A stretch of DNA of 64,000 nt from Humulus lupulus. Its lineage: Eukaryota > Streptophyta > Magnoliopsida > Rosales > Cannabaceae. Below, in pieces: positions 1-11,511 of this stretch (within the stretch, counting starts at the first letter, position 1; every line of letters begins with the position of its first letter). The notes beneath the pieces are model-generated. The model searched no databases. It was given only the letters and a program-made list of their open reading frames with translations, and was not told the DNA's origin. Location: positions 111,542,903-111,606,902 of the forward strand of contig NC_084802.1 of the NCBI RefSeq assembly GCF_963169125.1, written 5' to 3'. The position numbers and the translations under genes were made by a program.

Positions 1-1389
1 GAACACGGAGTTCAAATGCTTGTGTCTGACACAAAGAAAGACGATCCATTGACATTTAAAGATGCAATGAATGTTTCTGACAAGGACAAATAACAAGAAT
101 CCACGAACCAAGAAATGGAATTGATGTATTCCAATTCTGTCTGGGTTCTTGAAGATCCACCTAAGAATATCAAACCCATTGGTTGCAAGTGGATATTGAA
201 GAAGAAAAGAGGATCGGATGGGAAAGTAGAGACTTTCAAAGGAAGGCTTGTAGCCAAAGGTTACACACAGAAAGAAGGGGTTGAATATGAAGGAACCTTT
301 TCTCCTGTAGCCATGCTAAAATCCATTCGTATACTCTTGTCCATAGTTGCGTGCATGGATTATGAGATTTGGCAAATGGATGTCAAAACAGCTTTTCTGA
401 ATGGCTACCTTGATGAAACCATTTACATGTGTCAACCAGAAGGGTTTGAATTAAAAGGTCAAGAGCAAAAGGTTTGCAAGCTTCTTAGGTCCATTTATGG
501 ACTCAAACAAGCTTCTAGATCTTGGAATCTTAGATTTGATGACACAATTAAAACGTTTGGTTTTGAACAAAACGTTGACAAACCTTGTGTCTATAAACAG
601 ATCAAAGATTGTATAGTAGTATTCCTCGCTCTTTACATTGATGACATATTACTGATTGGGAATGACGTAGCATCATTATCAAAGGTAAAGAACTAGTTAT
701 CTGAACAATTCCAAATGAAAGATTTGGGAGAAGCCAAGTATATTCTAGGCATTAAGATTCTTAGAGATAGACAGAACAAAACTTTGGCACTATCTCAAGC
801 AACTTATATTGATAAGGTGCTAGAACGCTTTAATATGCAAAACTCCAAAAAGGGTGATATGCCAACCCGTTCTGGAGTATTCCTTTCCAAGGAGCAGTGT
901 CCCAAAACACCTCAGGAAGAGGAGGACATGAGATAGTATCCCTATGCCTCAACGGTTGGCAGTCTGATGTACGCCATGTTGTGTACAAGACTTGATATTT
1001 GTTATGGAATAGGGATAGTCAACCGTTATCAATCCAATCCTGGATTGAGTCATTGGACTGCAGTGAAGAATATTCTCAAGTATCTTAGAAATACTAGAGA
1101 TCATATGCTTGTATATTAAGGTGGAGACATGAACCCCACTGATTACACTGATTCTGATTTTCAATAAGACAGAGATAGTCGGAAATCGACTTCTGGGTCA
1201 GTGTTTACTCTTGGAGGAGGAGCGGTAGTCTGGCGAAGTATTAAACAAACCAGCATTGCAGACTCCACCATGGACGCCAAGTATATAGCCGCTTATGAAG
1301 CAGCTAAGGAGGATGTGTGGCTCAAAAATTTCTATTCCAATCTGGAAGTTGTACCAGATGTGGATAAGCCACTAGTCCTATACTGCGAC
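1..1389 (+). pseudogene. Copia-1 pol, part 1: reverse transcriptase and RNase H (interrupted)
   Basis: This is the 3' half of a Ty1/copia polyprotein, cut by the window edge on the left. Reverse transcriptase motifs are clear: a GCKWILKKK start, QMDVKTAFLNG, SIYGLKQA and the catalytic YIDD near position 637. RNase H begins near 1190 with the [20 protein letters not shown] motif. One frame runs throughout, with in-frame stops at 91, 694, 934, 1117 and 1165 and no frameshift. The frame ends at codon 1387-1389 where copia-2 is inserted, and resumes at 28190. The motifs fit the Angela/Tork group of plant copia elements; that assignment is by recognition only. Confidence 0.93.
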
Positions 1390-2261
1390 TGTTAGGTAAA
1401 TATGTATTGCCTCAATGGAAATAGGGATTACAACTCTAGGCAATATATTACAAATAAATATAGATTGATTAAATAAGGCTACAACTCTATAACTGAAAGT
1501 ACAAATAAACAAAAAGAAGAAGAAGAAGAGAAGAAGAAGAATACAATAGTGAAAAATGCAACTCTAAGCAAAATATTACAAGTAAAGTAAAGATGTTTGA
1601 AACAAAAGAGAAGATTACAACTCTAAACAAAAGTTACAAGTACATAGAACAAGAGAATAAGAAGAAAAGCGATAGAATAAAATGTAAGAACAGAAACACA
1701 AGTAAACTCTCACTTACACAACCTAAGTGAAGAGGGTTGGGGATCACCAACTTGAACAAGGTTTAAAACCTTTGTCCAAAAGCTTATTTCCCCCCTAACT
1801 CAAGCACTAAGGGATCTCTCTCAGATTAAAGGAAATTTTTTCTGGAATTATCAAGCCTCAAGGTGTTTCTAGCCAAGTGCTCTAATGGATAGAAATGTTG
1901 TGTCTTTCAAGTGAGCTATAGGCTCATATTTATAGAGTTTAGAGACACCCTTTGAATTTCAATTTCCACCAACCCCATGGCTATTACCAATGATTAATTG
2001 GATTATTATGGAATTAAAAATGAGACTTGGGAGTTATTCGGGTTTTTGGAACCGTTCAAGACTTTTGGAAAAAACTGAAAAAATGGCCTGAAATGCACAT
2101 GTGGCCACGGCCACTGCTTTCTGTCCCCCAGGCCGCGGCCCCCATCATTCAGCGACCACAGTCCAGTTTCAGGACTTGAAAATGTGCTGTTTTTCCAAAT
2201 GGTTCCAAACCCTCCCAAATGATTTTGTAACCCCCAAAACACATTATTGGGGGTTAAAATC
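1390..2261 (-). mobile_element. Copia-2 3' LTR, outer part
   Basis: It begins TGTTAGGTAAATATG, the same as the copy starting at 27025, and matches that copy for most of its length at roughly 95% by eye. The element is read on the minus strand, so this is the outer end of its 3' LTR. The host bases GCGAC (1385-1389) and GTGAC (28185-28189) are the probable target-site duplication, with one mismatch. A minus-strand TATAAATA lies near 1926-1935. At 2261 this LTR is broken by Tat-1 and continues at 22144. Confidence 0.9.
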
Positions 2262-2853
2262 TGTTATCCAAAAAATTAGCATTGATGACATGGCAAGTGA
2301 TCCCTGGACACGTGGCTGACACCTGGAAAAGTTTTACTAGAGTATCGACCAGAAGACGCATTAGGAGCAGTAAGCAGCCTGTCTTACCTGCGACCAGTCT
2401 GGTCGATAGTTCCGCATACAAAGCAACATTAATGAGAAGATCTTTGTAAATCCCGAATTTAGCTCACACAATCTCCTGAGTATCCGATAATTCAGGAAAG
2501 AATATCTGTAACAATCTTATGTAATCCCCCTTGAGCCTATAAATAGCAAAAGGTAGCTCAAGGAAGGGACTTTTGGCTTTTGAATCATTTGAGACTATAG
2601 TAATTCTCCTAGGGATATTTTATTGTTCATGAGAGGTTAGTGAAACTCATTGAATCCTTGTTCTTTGATCACTCCTTTGATTCTCATATCAATAACAATC
2701 TAAGTGGACGTAGGTTATTACCAGATCCTAGGGCCGAACCACTATAAAAATATCGTGTTGTCATTACTTTTTGTCATTACGTTTCTCTCTACACATTCAT
2801 TCATATCAAGCATATTCTGACTCCGTGTCAGTTGGCCAAATCCTGGGTCAACA
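2262..2853 (+). mobile_element. Tat-1 5' LTR
   Basis: This 592-bp LTR starts TGTTATCCAAAAAATTAG and ends GGGTCAACA. An equally long copy lies at 21547-22138. I count about eight substitutions between the two, so roughly 98.6% identity. The five bases on each outer side, AAATC at 2257-2261 and 22139-22143, are identical, which is a perfect target-site duplication inside the copia-2 LTR. The primer-binding region follows directly. Confidence 0.95.
2538..2546 (+). promoter_or_regulatory. TATA box of the Tat-1 5' LTR
   Basis: TATAAATAG lies in the middle of the LTR; the same motif is at 21823-21831 in the 3' LTR. Position within the LTR fits the start of the genomic RNA about 30 bases downstream. 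Confidence 0.6.
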
Positions 2854-2856
2854 TTC

Positions 2857-2875
2857 TGGTGCTTTCATTGAGAGC
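2857..2875 (+). other. Tat-1 primer-binding site
   Basis: TGGTGCTTTCATTGAGAGC starts three bases after the LTR. The same TGGTGCTTTCATT core follows the other Tat LTR at 60571. I have not assigned the tRNA. Confidence 0.7.
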
Positions 2876-2901
2876 TTGATTAATCATTGCTGAGAAAACT
2901 A

Positions 2902-3876
2902 ATGGCAAAAACTGGAAGGAAAGCTGGACAGGCGGCCGCTGCTGCGCCATCAAATCCACCTCCTCCTCCCCCTGCAAGCGTGGTAGAGGATGAGCCACAT
3001 CTGGACTTTGAGGAGGAAGAAATGGATGATGCAATGGTGAAGAGTACCCTGGGCGCGTTGCAGGAAGAGCTGGCTAATCTGAGAGCCAGTCAGGAGACTG
3101 CTGCCGGAGTTGTGGCACGGCAGAAGTAGGAGATTGAACGTCAGCGCGCGGAACTAAGCGAAAGGCAGGCGGAGATGGACCGCCGCCAGAGTGAAGCCAT
3201 GGCAGCCCTCGAGGCGGCCTTGCAGCTGGCAAGGACTCAGGCCGCACCTGTTTCACAACCTGACCAACCTGGCAATGGGCCACCCCAGAGGGGTCCTAAT
3301 CCGAACCCGCCAAAGCCGCCAATGGTTCCAAACCTAATGGCAACGACAAAGGCAACGGGAACAGCAACGACAATAACAAGAATGGTGGAAAACGGTCGTA
3401 TAACGAGCCTTCCACCTCCGACAACAAACGAGCCAAGGGTAATCGTTATGAACCTCGGTTCACTAACTACACTGCCCTCGTTGAGTCTCGGGGAGAGGTT
3501 TATCGAGCCACAAGTTCTATTGTACCTTACAAAAAACCTAGCCCCATTCGGAAGGATATTTCGAAGAGAGACACTACCAAGTTCTGTCGTTATCATAACG
3601 ACTACGGACATGACACCAATGAATGCAACCAGTTGAAAGAAGAAATCGAGTTCCTTATTAGACAAGGACACTTGAGAAGATACGTACGGGCCTCGGGAAA
3701 TTCCCAACGAGAAGCTTCGGGTGGCAACGAGCAAGCGTCCACGCGCCAACGCTCGCCACCCTTACAGCCTACCCCCGTGACTGGAACACTCTTAACCATC
3801 TGTGGCGGCCCGCACCTCGCGGGAAATAGCGGAAAAGCCAGGGAACGATATGCTCGGACTCTGCGCCACGACCAGG
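2902..3876 (+). pseudogene. Tat-1 gag, internally deleted and interrupted
   Basis: The start ATG at 2902 opens an Ala/Pro-rich N terminus followed by an acidic and coiled-coil stretch (about 3000-3240). There is an in-frame TAG at 3127. Near 3310-3330 the frame changes into a low-complexity Asn/Gly-rich segment and then the C-terminal part of a Tat Gag: a nucleocapsid-like C-x2-H-x4-H-x4-C motif near 3590-3632 and the RQGHLRRYV segment at about 3660. The capsid core normally found between these parts is missing, so several hundred bases have been lost. The coding frame stops at 3876, where the Athila-like block begins, and its next codons are at 13411. Confidence 0.85.
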
Positions 3877-5783
3877 TGATAACTCTACAAAATAGAGTTA
3901 TTTTACCATATTTTATATGCTAATTGTTGCTTAGTTCTTGAGTTTTTAAATTAACTTATTAAGTTTTTATGTAATTTTTAATTTATTAGTCTTACTGTAG
4001 TTTTCTAGATTTTTATATGTTTTTATAGATATTTTATTATAATATGTTGTAATTTAATTATATGAAATTTGTATTGTTAAGATAGAAGTTAAAAATGTAA
4101 TTCTTTTGAACTTAAATGCTTTATTAAATTAAGTTATAATCAATATTTTCAAATAATTAATATGATTTATTTATAATTGAAAATATTTGATTGTTATTTA
4201 ATTTATTTTTATCTTGTAGGAATTATATTGCATTTTTGGGAAAAAAAAGTAAAGAAATCAAAAGTGGTATTTGTGAAGAAAAAAAATGGCATTGGCATTT
4301 TCCCAATTGGGCCTGCCACCTTAGGCCCACGTGCACCTCCAAGCAGCTCCCCCCAGCACTTCTCAGCCGTGACCAACATTTGCTGCCTTCATCACATATC
4401 ACATGGCTGAAGCAAAATTGCCCAACATTTGCCACCTGTCCACGCCAGCACACTTGAGTCTTCTCCTTCAGCATTTGGTCAGCACCCAAGGCCACCATAT
4501 GCCATCAGCTCCCAATATGGCATGAGCATTACCAACTAGCCCAATTGGGCCTCCAAACCACACGGCCCAAGTCCCCAGCCATCTGCCTCCTGCGCCAGCA
4601 CCCAGCACCCAGCCATACCAAAATCCCCTTGAGCCCATCAATTTGCTCATTTGTCCCCTATGACAAAATGCCAACTTTTTACCATTTTGTCTACACATTT
4701 TTACCACAACATCATCATTACACCCTATAATTTACCTCTACATACCATATTTATTTTATTTTATTAATCTAATCAATTTAATTAATTTAAATTGATTATT
4801 TTAATAATCTCATTTTGGCTATAAATATGGAGTTTCAAGACCATTTTAGGGTGCTTAATGTTTTGGTTACCATCTTTTTCTCTCATTTTCTCTCTACCAT
4901 TCTCTCTTCCATTTGAGTTTTTCAAGAGCATTTTACAAGTATGTATGTCATTTATTTTGTAATTTCTACTCTAGTTATGTGCTTCTAATCTTTTTCAAAA
5001 GATTATTAAGATCATGATGAAGCAACTTGTAACTAGGTAATATTTATGTTGTATGTTGATTTCCCTTGTAATGCAACAAAGTCTATGGATTTTTCTTCTT
5101 CATATATTTCTTTCATCTTAAATATCTTGTATTTTAGATTGTTAGAACATATTTACACTTTGTTCTTCATTAGTGCAAATACATAATATTCTTTGTGTAA
5201 GATGTGTCATTAAATTGTACACATCCATGCTTAGAACAAAAATATTATGTTTTGCCTTATAGATAATGTTCATTGATTTATTTTTTATTTCATTAGATTG
5301 ATTTACACTAAATGCTTTGAAATTATAATTTTGAAAAGTGAAGAAAAATCCTATCTTTTTATAAGAAATTTGTGCTTAAAATTATAAATATTTTTGGAAA
5401 ATGATAGTTTAAATTATTTTAACTATCACTAAAACTTGGGAATCAATATACTAATAAATATTATTAAACTTACATTTTGTGGATTCTAGTATCTTAATAA
5501 TCTTTTCTTTTAACACTTATTTTCAACTCATTATTGCTTTATTTTTATTCTCTTAAATAGCTTTATTTTTCAATCTTTTATTTTATGTTCATAATATTAA
5601 AACTCATCAATCTTTGGAGCTAGGTTATAATTTATTACTTTTGATTTAAAATAGTTTTCTCTTTTCGATTTTAGACAACTCCTTTGGGTTCGACATCCTT
5701 GCTTACACGATCGCTATTCTATATGAACGATTCGTGCGCTTGTGATTTATAAATTTTTAAACATACCCGTTTTGGGTCCATCA
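3877..5783 (+). mobile_element. Athila-like LTR A1
   Basis: This 1907-bp LTR starts TGATAACTCTACAAAATAG and ends GGGTCCATCA. A related LTR is at 8301-10220. The two share termini and are about 95% alike in the last 700 bases, but are much more different over the first 300 and hardly align at about 4290-4700 against 8740-9000. A TATAAATA at 4820-4827 marks the promoter. The left flank CCAGG (3872-3876) reappears at 13411-13415. ORFs in this region are not convincing genes. Confidence 0.9.
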
Positions 5784-5789
5784 AGTTTT

Positions 5790-5808
5790 TGGCGCCGTTG
5801 CCGGGGAG
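5790..5808 (+). other. tRNA-Asp type primer-binding site of the Athila-like element
   Basis: TGGCGCCGTTGCCGGGGAG follows the LTR by six bases. It is complementary to the 3' end of plant tRNA-Asp, the usual primer of Athila and some Tat elements. A copy with one change is at 10227-10245. Confidence 0.85.
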
Positions 5809-6020
5809 TTGCAAGAGAAAAGAAACTAAATTTATCTCAAGGTTAGTGAATTCTTCTACTAGTTATTTTAATTTTTGCACTAAAAAAAAAACTAAAAAAA
5901 TATATATCTATAAAAACTAAAAAAAAAAAAAAGATAAAAAGAAAATTTGGGACGGTTCTACCACCCATAAAAAAAATACTTATATTTCTATATTTATTGT
6001 GATTTTTTTTTATAGTTGAC

Positions 6021-6259
6021 GGCACTTGTGCCTCCTATCTATTCTTTTAATTTTTATAGTCGATGGCACTTGTGCCTCCTAATTTTGTTATAATTTTGTT
6101 GTAATTTATCTTGTTGTTATTTTTATTTTTTTTATTTTTTGCAAGTTACTAGTTGATGGCAACTTTGCCTCCTAGTATTTTATCTTATGTTTTAGTTGAT
6201 GGCACTTGTGCCTCCTAATTTTTACCTTATTTTTGTTATGGTTGATGGCATGCTATGCC
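6021..6259 (+). repeat. Array of five GGCA-loop-TGCC hairpins in the leader
   Basis: Five copies of a TTGATGGCA-loop-TGCCTCC motif lie between the primer site and the ORF: 6021-6032, 6065-6076, 6158-6169, 6201-6212 and 6247-6259. The base next to the loop changes together with its partner (GGCAC/GTGCC, GGCAA/TTGCC, GGCAT/ATGCC), as expected if RNA pairing is kept. The same array appears in the second leader at 11221-11511. Confidence 0.75.
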
Positions 6260-6549
6260 TCCCTACTCTTGCTTAAATTTGGATAGTCTTATTTAATTTT
6301 GCCTTATTTCTCTTTATCCTTTATCATTTTATTGTGAAAAAAAAAATAGACTTGAAAAGAAAACTTGAAAAAAAATATATATAGTCTAGAAAAGAAAAAA
6401 AAAAAAAAGAACTTAAATCTTGTCCTAGCTCTTGTTTTCATTTCTTAACATTATTTTTTGTTCTCTTAATTTTTATTTTCTTGTTCTTTTTTTTCCTTAA
6501 TTGTCATCTTTTAAAAAAAAAAATTAGTTTGTCATTTAATTTCTTCCAT

Positions 6550-7314
6550 ATGGATCATTTTAATTATAGTTGGAATTCTGAGTACAACTATTATGAGCAT
6601 TCAAATTTAAATTATGGAGAAACTAATAATATGTATGATATGCATGAATCATTTGATATCCCATTTGCCCCCACCTATAATCCAAATTTTTCATGGAGTC
6701 ATACCCAATCTCCAATAGGGCATGAATTCAACATACCTAATCAAAATCATGCCCAATCCGACCTATCATATCCCATTGAACAAGAAACGAGCCAATCTTT
6801 AGAGGATACCCTACAACAGTTCATGCAATCAACCTACCAAATCTTACTAGCTCAGTCTCATTCAATCTCAAAAATTGAAACAATAGTAGGACAACTTGCA
6901 ACTGTTATAGAGTCGGAAAAACAAGTTTATCCCAACCAACCTATTCCCAATCCAAATAGTCAAATTGAAAATGAAAAGGAGAATGAAGTTGTTGAAGAAC
7001 TTGTAATATGCATCCAACCCCCTAATAAAACCAAAGAGTTGGATGAAATAATTTTCGAGGCTTATAAGGAAAATGAAAAAGATATAATTATATTTCAAGA
7101 GCCCATAATTGAACAAATTTGTGTATTTACTCAAAATGAAAAGGAGTCTAATATAAATATGCAATTTTCTTATTTTGTTGATATTCCATTAAAATTGCAT
7201 ATTTCTAACTTTCTTGTAGGTGTGATGTTATCAATTCTTATTTATGGCATTTGCATCAAAGTCATAACTCACCCTACTAATGAAATTCTACACCATCGAT
7301 TGGGTGTAGGTTAA
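6550..7314 (+). CDS. Fused Gag C-terminal / short membrane-like ORF of the Athila-like deletion derivative
   Basis: This is an uninterrupted 254-residue frame. The first two thirds match the C-terminal part of the Athila-type Gag at 12,900-13,260: shared words include NFSW, SLEDTLQQFMQST, QVGQLAT-like and PIPNP. The last 50 residues are unrelated to Gag and contain a hydrophobic stretch (about residues 223-245) that could span a membrane; it may come from the env-like 3' region of an Athila element. The capsid domain, protease, polymerase and integrase are absent, so this internal region is a deletion derivative. The frame can be extended upstream to 6481, but 6550 starts the conserved part. 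I do not know whether a protein is made. Confidence 0.6.
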   Translation: MDHFNYSWNSEYNYYEHSNLNYGETNNMYDMHESFDIPFAPTYNPNFSWSHTQSPIGHEFNIPNQNHAQSDLSYPIEQETSQSLEDTLQQFMQSTYQILLAQSHSISKIETIVGQLATVIESEKQVYPNQPIPNPNSQIENEKENEVVEELVICIQPPNKTKELDEIIFEAYKENEKDIIIFQEPIIEQICVFTQNEKESNINMQFSYFVDIPLKLHISNFLVGVMLSILIYGICIKVITHPTNEILHHRLGVG

Positions 7315-8300
7315 AGAAGAAAAAAAATTATAGTCGAGCTAAAGACTATAAACTAAAGCGCTTTGTGGGAGGCAACCCATACTTTAATGTTTCATTTTAT
7401 ATTTCACTTTTATTGTTTGTTTTTGTTTCATATTTTTCAAAAAGCTTGAAGAAAACTTCTTGCCCAAAAAGAAAAGAAGAGAAGAAAACAAAAGAGCCAA
7501 ATCAAGGAAGCATACCTCAAATGGAGTAGTTCTTAATCTTTTCTATTTTATTAAACATTGAGGACAATGTTTCATTTAAGTTTTGGGGTATTGTGTATAT
7601 GTTTTTCTTGGTGTTTATGTATTTTTCTTTGTGTTTATGCATGTTTTTCATTTGTTGTAAAATTCAAAAAAAAAAAAATTATTTGTTTTTCTTTTTGTTT
7701 TTATGTGATATTCATTTGTTATATAATGTAAAAAAAAAAAAAAATTATTTTCTTTGTTTTGTTTGAAAAAAATATATATATTGGTGATTTTCATTTTCTA
7801 ATTATAAGATTTTTTTATTGAGATTGTTTTTAGTTCTTAGAAAAATATAAATAATTATTAAGCTTTACTTTTAATTTCTAAGTTAGTTTTGTTTAAATAT
7901 ATATTTTTCATAATATGTCACTTTTCTATTCTATTCGAATTTGTGATATTTTGATATAGTTTATTTAAACATTAAATTCTTTAAATCTCTAAAAAAAAAA
8001 TATTTGAAAAATCTTAGAATTTGCTTGATAATCTCTTGAGATTTAATTTATTTTTGTTTGCATAAGCTTGTCTAAATGTTCACATGATGATTTGATATTT
8101 TTGTGTTAAATATCTATTTTGAAAACAATTTTAACTTTTTAATTAATCACATAAGTTTTACTTTTATTTGTGATTTTCTTTGAACTATTTCCATTATGTA
8201 ATTTTTGAGTTAAACATTTGACATCACCAATTAAAAAAAATGAGTGTGTTTTTAATTTTTCTTTTGCTCGAGGACTAGCAAAATATTAAGTTTGGGGGTG
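7315..8300 (+). other. 3' untranslated part of the Athila-like derivative with polypurine tract
   Basis: It carries GTGGGAGGCAACCCA at 7365-7379, a motif I recognise from the 3' region of Athila elements, then AT-rich sequence with poly-A and poly-T runs. The tract AAGTTTGGGGGTG at 8288-8300 sits directly against the next LTR and is a good polypurine tract. A related sequence, AAGTTTTGGGG, is near 7578. No gene is visible. Confidence 0.7.
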
Positions 8301-10220
8301 TGATAACTCTATAAAATAGAGTTATTTTACCACTTTTTATGTGCTAATTGTTGCTTAATTCTTGAGTTTTTAATTGATTTATTAAGTTTTTAAGTAATTT
8401 TGAATTTATGGGGTTTATTTTGATTTTATATATTTTTATGTGTTTTTATAGTTATTTTGTTAAAAAATGTTATAGTTTAATTATTTAAAATTAATATTGT
8501 TAAGTTATGAGTAAAAAGATGCAATTTTGAACTTAAATGTTTAAGTAAATTAAATTTTAATTAATATTTTCATGGAACTTTTGTTGTGTATTTTATTATT
8601 GAAAATATTTAGTTTTAATTTAATTTATGTTGATTTTTGTAGAGGATTTGTTGCAATTTTTGCTCTTGAAAAAGCAAGAAAAATAAGAGAAAAGTAGTAT
8701 TTTGGGGAGAAAGCTAAGGAAATTGGCATTTATGAAATTAAAAGCTCATTTGGGCCCAAGCCCAACAGCTTCTCCACCAACACCACGTTCAGCCTTCCTC
8801 CTTGATGCAGCATCACACCTCCAGCATCAATTCAGCCAACACTCCCTTCTTCAGCAATTGATGCACCCATGCCATCACTGCCCAGCCGAAGACCCCATCA
8901 AATGAGCACCAGTCCACTTCATACACCAACAAAGCCAGCCTAGCTCCTGCACACTCTCCTCCTGCCCAGCCGGCTAGCATTTTCCAAAGTCACCCATTTG
9001 CATGCTATGTTTTTCTTGAGCCCATAAATTACTCACGTGTACCATTTGCCCCCTATGTTCAAAAATACCACTTTTTACCTCACTTTCTACATATTTTACC
9101 CCAAAACATCATTATTACACCCTATAATTTACTCCTATTTGCCATATTATAATTAATTAAATTAATTTAATCAATTTAATTATTTTAAATTGATTATTTT
9201 AATTCCCAATTTTTGGCTATAAATAAGGGAGTTTGGTGTCCATTTTAGAGGGAGGTTACCATACCAAAAACTCTACACATTTCAAAACCTCTCTATTCTC
9301 TTCATCTTCTTCTTCTTTTTATTTTTTTTCTATGTATTTTTAGAGGAACAATTTGGGGGTTCATCCTCCAAATTTTCCTATTTATGTTTGTAATTTTTAG
9401 TTTGTATTTGTTATTCTAGTTATGTGTTTCTAATCTTTTTAAGATTATTAAGGTGATGATGAAACAATATGTAACTAGATAGTATTTATTTTGTATGTTG
9501 ATTTCCCATTTTGTGCAACAAAGTTTATGGAATTTTCTTCTTCAAATATATTCTTTCATCTTAAATATCATGTATTTTGGATTGTTAGCACATATTTTAA
9601 CTTTGTTCTTCATTAGTGCAAATACATAATATTCTTTGTGTAAGATGTGTCATTAAATTGTACACATCCATGCTTAGAACAAAAATATTATGTTTTGCCT
9701 TATAAATAATGTTCATTGATTTATTTGTTATTTCATTAGATTGATTTACACTAAATGCTTTGAAATTATAATTTTGAAAAGTGAAGAAAAATCTTATCTT
9801 TTTAGAAGTAATTTGTGCTTAAAATTATAAATCTATTTGGAAAATGATAGTTTGATTTATTTTAACTATCACTAAAACTTGGGAATCAATGTACTTATAA
9901 ATATTATTGAACTTATATTTTGTGGATTTTAATCCTTAATAATCTTATTTTACCATCTTCATTTCTATTATTAATTTATATTTATATATTGTCTTTAATA
10001 TCTTTATTATTATCTTTTAGTTTATCTTCTTGTCAAAAAATCTTATCAATCTTTGGAACTAGGTTAGAATTTATTAATTTTGGTTTAAAATAGTTTTCTT
10101 TTCGATTTTAGACAACTCCTTTGGGTTCGATATCCTTGCTTACACAATCGCTATTCTATATGAACGATTCGTGCGCTTGCGATATATAAATTTTTAAACA
10201 TACCCGTTTTGGGTCCATCA
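8301..10220 (+). mobile_element. Athila-like LTR A2
   Basis: This 1920-bp LTR starts TGATAACTCTATAAAATAG and ends GGGTCCATCA. TATAAATA is at 9218-9225. It is followed by its own primer site (10227-10245) and a second internal region rather than by host flank, so A1 and A2 are not a simple LTR pair of one insertion. The small ORF at 8702-8905 overlaps the promoter region and has no recognisable content. Confidence 0.9.
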
Positions 10221-10421
10221 AGTTTTTGGCGCCGTTGTCGGGGAGTTGCAAGAGAAAAGAAACGAAAATTATCTCAAGGTTAGTAAATTCTTCTACTAGT
10301 TATTTTAATTTTTGCACTTAAAAAAAAACTAAAAATATATATATCTATAAAAAACTAAAAAAAAATAAAGAGAAAAAGAAATTTGCGACGGTTCAACCAC
10401 CCATAAAAAAAATATACTTAT

Positions 10422-11183
10422 TGTTGACGCGGTTCTTCGGCAACAGATAATTAAGAGAAGAAGAGAAAGAGATTAGTACTAAAAGTAGAACCGTCACAGA
10501 TATGAAATCTTTGGGGAAAGAACTAGGTGACTCGAGACACGTTTTTAAGTGGTTCGAAGGTTAAAATCCTTCTACTCGACTAGTCAATATTATTGATATT
10601 TTCTGGGTAATTGGTTTACAAAGTATATAGTTCTTAAAAGACTATTTTTCCAACCCCTATCAACTCCCAGGGTCTCCATATTTATAGGAGAAGGCACCTG
10701 GAAGTTGGTAGGGAGGTCATCCCGTGACCTTACCATTTGTCATATCAAGTCTGTGATATTCATGATTAATTCCTAAACCTGACACACAAGTGTTGTCTAA
10801 TCAGTATGGAAGGAGATAATGGGCCGCACGGCCCAACTCGTCCGTGGGTGTCTGAATACGCACGTTCCTGCTGCGTGTCCGAGAAGTCAGGGGGATATCG
10901 GACACGTGATGGCAGGAATATGCACGTTTATCTTGCGTGTTGACTTCCCATAGGGTCAGAGCTTCTTGAGAAGCTCGCTACCGGAGCAATCCATAACCCG
11001 AGCTTATCCGTCCGTGGTCGCCGGATGTTATTCCCAGCTCCTGGTGCTTGAAACAGGACCCCCTCGAGCTAGAAAGGGCCCGTCCTGGAAATAGAGCCTC
11101 TGGCCTGTGGGAGCCTCGGACTAAATCATGTTTAGTCCGAGGCTCGTCCTGCTAAACAGCCCGCGTGAAAACCAGGGCGTACA
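10422..11183 (-). mobile_element. Solo LTR of a Tat-type element
   Basis: The insertion starts TGTTGACGCGGTTCTTCGGC and ends GGGCGTACA. CTTAT lies on both sides (10417-10421 and 11184-11188), a perfect 5-bp duplication, and the sister leader at 5970-5990 shows the empty site. Read on the minus strand it ends GAACCGCGTCAACA, like the end of the Tat-3 LTR at 60554-60567, so it is a solo LTR of that family. It is the innermost layer of the nest. Confidence 0.93.
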
Positions 11184-11220
11184 CTTATATTTCTATATTT
11201 ATTGTTTTTTTTTAGTGACG

Positions 11221-11511
11221 ACACTTGTGCCTCCTAATTTTGTTATAATTTTGTTGTAATTTCATTTCTTTTATATCTTTGTTAGTTGACGGCACTTGTG
11301 CCTCCTAACATTTGTTGTAATTTTCTTTATTTATCTTGTTGTAATTTTTATTTTATTTAATTTCCGCAAATTACTAGTTGATGGCAATTTTGCCTCCTAG
11401 CTAGTTGATGGCAATTTTGCCTCCTAGACCTCTATCTTATGTTTGAGTTGATGGCACTTGTGCCTCCTAGTTTTTACCTTAATTTTGTTATGGTTGATGG
11501 CATGCTATGCC
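11221..11511 (+). repeat. Second array of GGCA-loop-TGCC hairpins
   Basis: Five clear copies (11291-11302, 11383-11394, 11410-11421, 11453-11464, 11499-11511) and one damaged copy (11221-11231) repeat the pattern of the first leader. The pair at 11383 and 11410 looks like a recent 27-bp duplication. Confidence 0.75.

Noticed and set aside
4177..4730. Several overlapping short frames on both strands
   Set aside because: They lie in the promoter half of an LTR, differ between the two LTR copies and contain no domain.
3877..10220. Reading A1-internal-A2 as one complete simple LTR retrotransposon
   Set aside because: A2 is followed by its own primer site and leader instead of the CCAGG flank, and the two LTRs are too different for one recent insertion.
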